Virus record (IMG/VR): IMGVR_UViG_3300024503_000573
Span: 1-21,629 of that record
Source: a virus
Length of the DNA: 21,629 nt
Strand: one strand, 5' to 3'
The notes beneath the pieces are model-generated. The model was not told where the DNA came from and did no database searches. It worked only from the letters and a program-made list of their open reading frames with translations. Positions 20,186-21,629 of the stretch are shown in pieces; the stretch's first letter is position 1, and every line of letters begins with the position of its first letter. Position numbers and translations under genes: made by a program.

Positions 20186-20258
20186 TGCTCGTCAGGGGAA
20201 TCTAACCCCTCTTCGGCGCTTTATGAGAACGCTGCATTCGACAGATTGCTAGACGAGC
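20186..20258 (-). tRNA. tRNA with anticodon CAT (Met or, if modified, Ile), unusual loops
   Basis: The acceptor stem is 7 perfect pairs (GCTCGTC / GACGAGC). The anticodon arm is GCGTT-CTCATAA-AGCGC with anticodon CAT, and the T-arm is AGGGG-TTAGATT-CCCCT. The D-arm is short: GCA/TGC, loop ATCTGTCGAA. No CCA is encoded; the discriminator base is A. The T-loop lacks the usual C56 and the D-loop lacks the GG pair, so the tRNA is atypical. CAT reads AUG, or AUA if C34 becomes lysidine. The 5' end overlaps the end of the HNH endonuclease gene by 10 bases. Confidence 0.72.
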
Positions 20259-20692
20259 GTTTGTAAAAATTGATTCCAAGAATTTCCATTATGGAGTTCT
20301 TGATGACAATTATGACATAAAAGATCACACTTGTCTATTTCTTCTTTTAGAGTTTCATACTTTGTATTTCCAAATCTTCTAGCATCAAGATTTAGTTCTT
20401 TTTGTGATGGATCTCTATGATGAAAGCACAGCATTGCTGGTCTGTTTTCACCACACTGTTGACATTTTCCACCTTTATTTTGAATTGCTTCCCATTTTCT
20501 TTCATAAGAAACTCTTTTTTGTCTTTCGTAAGTGTTTCTTTGTACTTGTTTAGGTTTATAGTTTGTGTCGTTTTTATAACGCCATCTTTGTCTACAAGCA
20601 TTGCTACACCATTTTTTTAGTCGTCCTTTTGTGACTCTTTCATTTAATATATCACAACCACAATTATGACAGGTAGATATTAAAGTAAACAT
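20249..20692 (-). CDS. HNH homing endonuclease inserted among tRNA genes
   Basis: A 147-residue protein. It starts with a zinc-finger-like region (CHNCGC...WCSNACRQRWRYK), then a basic helical linker. The HNH nuclease domain follows: CQQCGENRP, CFHHRDP with the metal/catalytic His pair, and LLCHNCHQELHNG with the final His residues. Such enzymes nick or cut DNA near their own gene and spread it. It is free-standing, lies between tRNA-Ile and tRNA-Met genes, and its stop overlaps the 5' end of tRNA-Met. TATAAATA 27 bases upstream of the ATG indicates late expression. Confidence 0.88.
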   Translation of the reverse strand: MFTLISTCHNCGCDILNERVTKGRLKKWCSNACRQRWRYKNDTNYKPKQVQRNTYERQKRVSYERKWEAIQNKGGKCQQCGENRPAMLCFHHRDPSQKELNLDARRFGNTKYETLKEEIDKCDLLCHNCHQELHNGNSWNQFLQTLV

Positions 20693-20710
20693 ATTGGTGT
20701 TATGAATATA

Positions 20711-20737
20711 TACATAATTATTTATAAAAATTATGTA
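20711..20737 (-). promoter_or_regulatory. late promoter TATAAATA in the loop of a 9-bp inverted repeat
   Basis: TACATAATT (20711-20719) and AATTATGTA (20729-20737) are exact inverted repeats. The minus-strand TATAAATA lies at 20719-20726, essentially in the loop. The element lies between tRNA-Ile and the HNH gene, whose ATG is at 20692. Confidence 0.7.
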
Positions 20738-20738
20738 A

Positions 20739-20810
20739 TGGGAATACTGGGAGTTGAACCCAGACTAAGCCCTTATAAGGAGCCCGCTCTAACCATTAAG
20801 CTATACTCCC
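20739..20810 (-). tRNA. tRNA-Ile (anticodon TAT)
   Basis: Acceptor GGGAGTA / TATTCCC (one G-U), D-arm GCTTAATGGTTAGAGC, anticodon arm GGCTC-CTTATAA-GGGCT with anticodon TAT, T-arm CTGGG-TTCAACT-CCCAG. No CCA is encoded. TAT reads the codon AUA, which is common in AT-rich phage DNA but poorly served by many bacterial hosts, which use modified CAT. A sigma-70-type promoter lies immediately upstream. Confidence 0.88.
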
Positions 20811-20824
20811 CTGAATCCAGATCT

Positions 20825-20853
20825 ATAATAGCGGATCTGGAACGCTTTGTCAA
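20825..20853 (-). promoter_or_regulatory. sigma-70-type promoter TTGACA-17-TATTAT before tRNA-Ile
   Basis: TTGACA (20848-20853) overlaps the antitoxin stop region, and TATTAT (20825-20830) follows with a 17-base spacer. The -10 lies in the loop of a perfect 8-bp inverted repeat, TCCAGATC / GATCTGGA (20816-20823 and 20834-20841), which could be an operator or an RNA processing hairpin. Confidence 0.68.
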
Positions 20854-21080
20854 GAACCTTCTTCGTGGTCGGTGTGTATTCGTATCACATCGTCGTCCAC
20901 ATCAGATTCTACTGCAAACTTTATGGTTTCGTTGTATGGAACAATCACTGCGCTTCTTTCTCCATCAGTAATAATAAACGATTCACCATTTTCTACTCTT
21001 TGTATTAGATTGTCAAAATCTGCTTGAAACTCTTCAACCGTAAATTTTTGGAGATCTGAAAGTTCTGGATACATTTTCAT
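20850..21080 (-). CDS. Phd/YefM-type antitoxin-like protein, no toxin partner seen
   Basis: A 76-residue protein whose middle matches the Phd/YefM antitoxin N-terminal fold: KFTVEEFQADFDNLIQRVEN, then GESFIITDGERSAVIVPYNE. The C-terminus is acidic (SDVDDDVIRIHTDHEEGS), as in antitoxins that wrap a toxin. Two nearby ATG codons (21080 and 21074) could start it. It lies between tRNA-Pro and tRNA-Ile genes. No RelE/Doc-like toxin gene is found beside it, so it is an orphan, possibly used to neutralise a host toxin. Confidence 0.82.
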   Translation of the reverse strand: MKMYPELSDLQKFTVEEFQADFDNLIQRVENGESFIITDGERSAVIVPYNETIKFAVESDVDDDVIRIHTDHEEGS

Positions 21081-21098
21081 AAAGTGAAGTTTTATGAG

Positions 21099-21172
21099 TC
21101 GGGGTGACAGGATTCGAACCTGCGACCCTCTGCTCCCAAAGCAGATGCGCTACCAAGCTGCGCTACACCCCG
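21099..21172 (-). tRNA. tRNA-Pro (anticodon TGG)
   Basis: A canonical tRNA: acceptor CGGGGTG / CACCCCG, D-arm GCGCAGCTTGGTAGCGC, anticodon arm TCTGC-TTTGGGA-GCAGA with TGG, T-arm GCAGG-TTCGAAT-CCTGT. No CCA is encoded. The first base follows directly after the stop codon of the micropeptide gene at 21173-21289. Confidence 0.95.
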
Positions 21173-21289
21173 TTACTTGTTTTTGTGTATGTACATAATA
21201 CCAGCAAAAGGTACAACTGTCAATCCCATTCCACAAAGAAAAAGAAAGAAAGGACTTGCTGCTAGGGTTTCAACCAAGTGGAAAATCAT
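21173..21289 (-). CDS. 38-residue membrane peptide
   Basis: ATG at 21289 overlaps the upstream stop as ATGA, and TAA abuts the first base of tRNA-Pro. The product (MIFHLVETLAASPFFLFLCG, then MGLTVVPFAGIMYIHKNK) has one long hydrophobic span from about residue 10 to 34 and a basic end. The exact fit between its neighbours supports a real gene. Function unknown; single-span micropeptides are common in this stretch. Confidence 0.62.
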   Translation of the reverse strand: MIFHLVETLAASPFFLFLCGMGLTVVPFAGIMYIHKNK

Positions 21290-21486
21290 CTTCCTCTCCA
21301 GTTCTTGTATTCATAATACATGTATTGGTCAACTTCGTCAAGTCCTTGTAAAGGGGCGTTAACATTCCAAATAGACCATTCTTTGCAAAACTGTTTAATA
21401 TCTATATTGTTTACAATATTGTGCCCATACATTCTCACAAAAGAAGACATTGCAAAATTGTATCTTTGTTTATTTGACATATGCAT
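21286..21486 (-). CDS. hypothetical protein
   Basis: A 66-residue soluble protein (MHMSNKQRYNFAMSSFVRMY, then IDIKQFCKEWSIWNVNAPLQ and YMYYEYKNWRGR). It is rich in aromatic and charged residues with no membrane segment or known motif. GGGGA lies 7 bases before ATG 21486, so I prefer that start over the ATG at 21480. ATGA overlap with the downstream membrane peptide. Confidence 0.65.
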   Translation of the reverse strand: MHMSNKQRYNFAMSSFVRMYGHNIVNNIDIKQFCKEWSIWNVNAPLQGLDEVDQYMYYEYKNWRGR

Positions 21487-21562
21487 AATTAAGTCCCCAA
21501 TAAATCCACAAACTAATTGTAGAAAAATATATTAAGGATAATACAAAAAGTGTTTTAGTCAT
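21470..21562 (-). CDS. 30-residue single-span membrane peptide
   Basis: Starts with ATG at 21562, overlapping the end of the upstream frame by 8 bases, and ends inside the next gene. The product (MTKTLFVLSLIYFSTISLWI, then YWGLNYAYVK) is one hydrophobic helix with a short basic end. Third tiny membrane peptide in this corner; family unknown. Confidence 0.52.
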   Translation of the reverse strand: MTKTLFVLSLIYFSTISLWIYWGLNYAYVK

Positions 21563-21629
21563 CTTCTTCGTCCTCGTAAGTTGATGGTTCTTCAAAGAGT
21601 TCATCCATTTTCTGTTGAAAAACTCTTTG
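21555..21629 (-). CDS. 3' end of an acidic protein, cut by the window edge
   Basis: The frame is open to the right edge. The visible end (QRVFQQKMDELFEEPSTYED, then EEDD) is acidic, as in C-terminal tails that bind polymerase, SSB or clamp partners, but nothing more can be said. An internal ATG at 21608 is unlikely to be the start since it would leave 17 codons. Confidence 0.6.
   Translation of the reverse strand, partial: QRVFQQKMDELFEEPSTYEDEEDD

Noticed and set aside
20249-21172. prophage attachment site at the tRNA genes
   Set aside because: No integrase gene or duplicated tRNA end is visible; tRNA genes here fit the usual lytic cyanophage tRNA set.
1-21629. CRISPR array
   Set aside because: No regularly spaced direct repeats of 20-40 bases were noticed on either strand.

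Overview
This window looks like an accessory region of a T4-like cyanophage (a marine myovirus of Synechococcus or Prochlorococcus). The DNA is AT-rich. Nearly all genes lie on the minus strand and are joined by ATGA, TGATG or TAATG overlaps. It has T4-type late promoters (TATAAATA), near-consensus sigma-70-type promoters, two high-light-inducible proteins, a plant-type ferredoxin, a peroxiredoxin, tRNA genes and two homing-endonuclease-like genes. No hallmark structural gene is inside the window, so the assignment rests on this combination.

Layout, left to right. Bases 1-330 hold the 3' end of the only plus-strand gene. It converges on a staphylococcal-nuclease-like gene and a GIY-YIG homing endonuclease that has its own late promoter (about 307-1430). 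From 5296 down to 1439 runs a set apparently read from a late promoter at 5322-5329. It encodes a C39-like cysteine peptidase, a GH24 muramidase, a two-helix membrane protein that could be a holin, a secreted HExxH metallopeptidase and many tiny proteins, several of them membrane peptides. I read this as a lysis and cell-envelope cassette. The two wall enzymes share an almost identical N-terminal module.

From 6879 down to 5363 runs a photosynthesis and redox operon: hli, a 28-residue membrane peptide, ferredoxin, an unknown gene, a second 35-residue hli, and peroxiredoxin. It sits behind a perfect TTGACA-17-TATAAT promoter embedded in a terminator. Next comes a small gene (6975-7421) for an outer-membrane-like beta-barrel protein with its own sigma-70-type promoter.

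From 19183 down to 7501 runs a tight 16-gene surface-glycan operon. It encodes a GDP-mannose 3,5-epimerase-like enzyme, several glycosyltransferases (including a tandem paralog pair and a two-domain fusion), two methyltransferases, a split and shortened transketolase, an SDR enzyme, and a nucleotidyltransferase, PfkB kinase, HAD phosphatase and cupin set. That last set looks like a dispersed ADP/NDP-heptose-type activation pathway. The operon probably remodels host surface sugars or decorates the virion.

The right end (19255-21629) carries small conserved-looking hypotheticals and tRNA-Met/CAT (with unusual loops), tRNA-Ile/TAT and tRNA-Pro/TGG. It also carries an HNH endonuclease inserted among the tRNAs, an orphan Phd/YefM-type antitoxin and several membrane micropeptides. 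The recurring theme in the non-coding DNA is terminator hairpins fused to the next promoter, either sigma-70-type or late, at transcription-unit boundaries.
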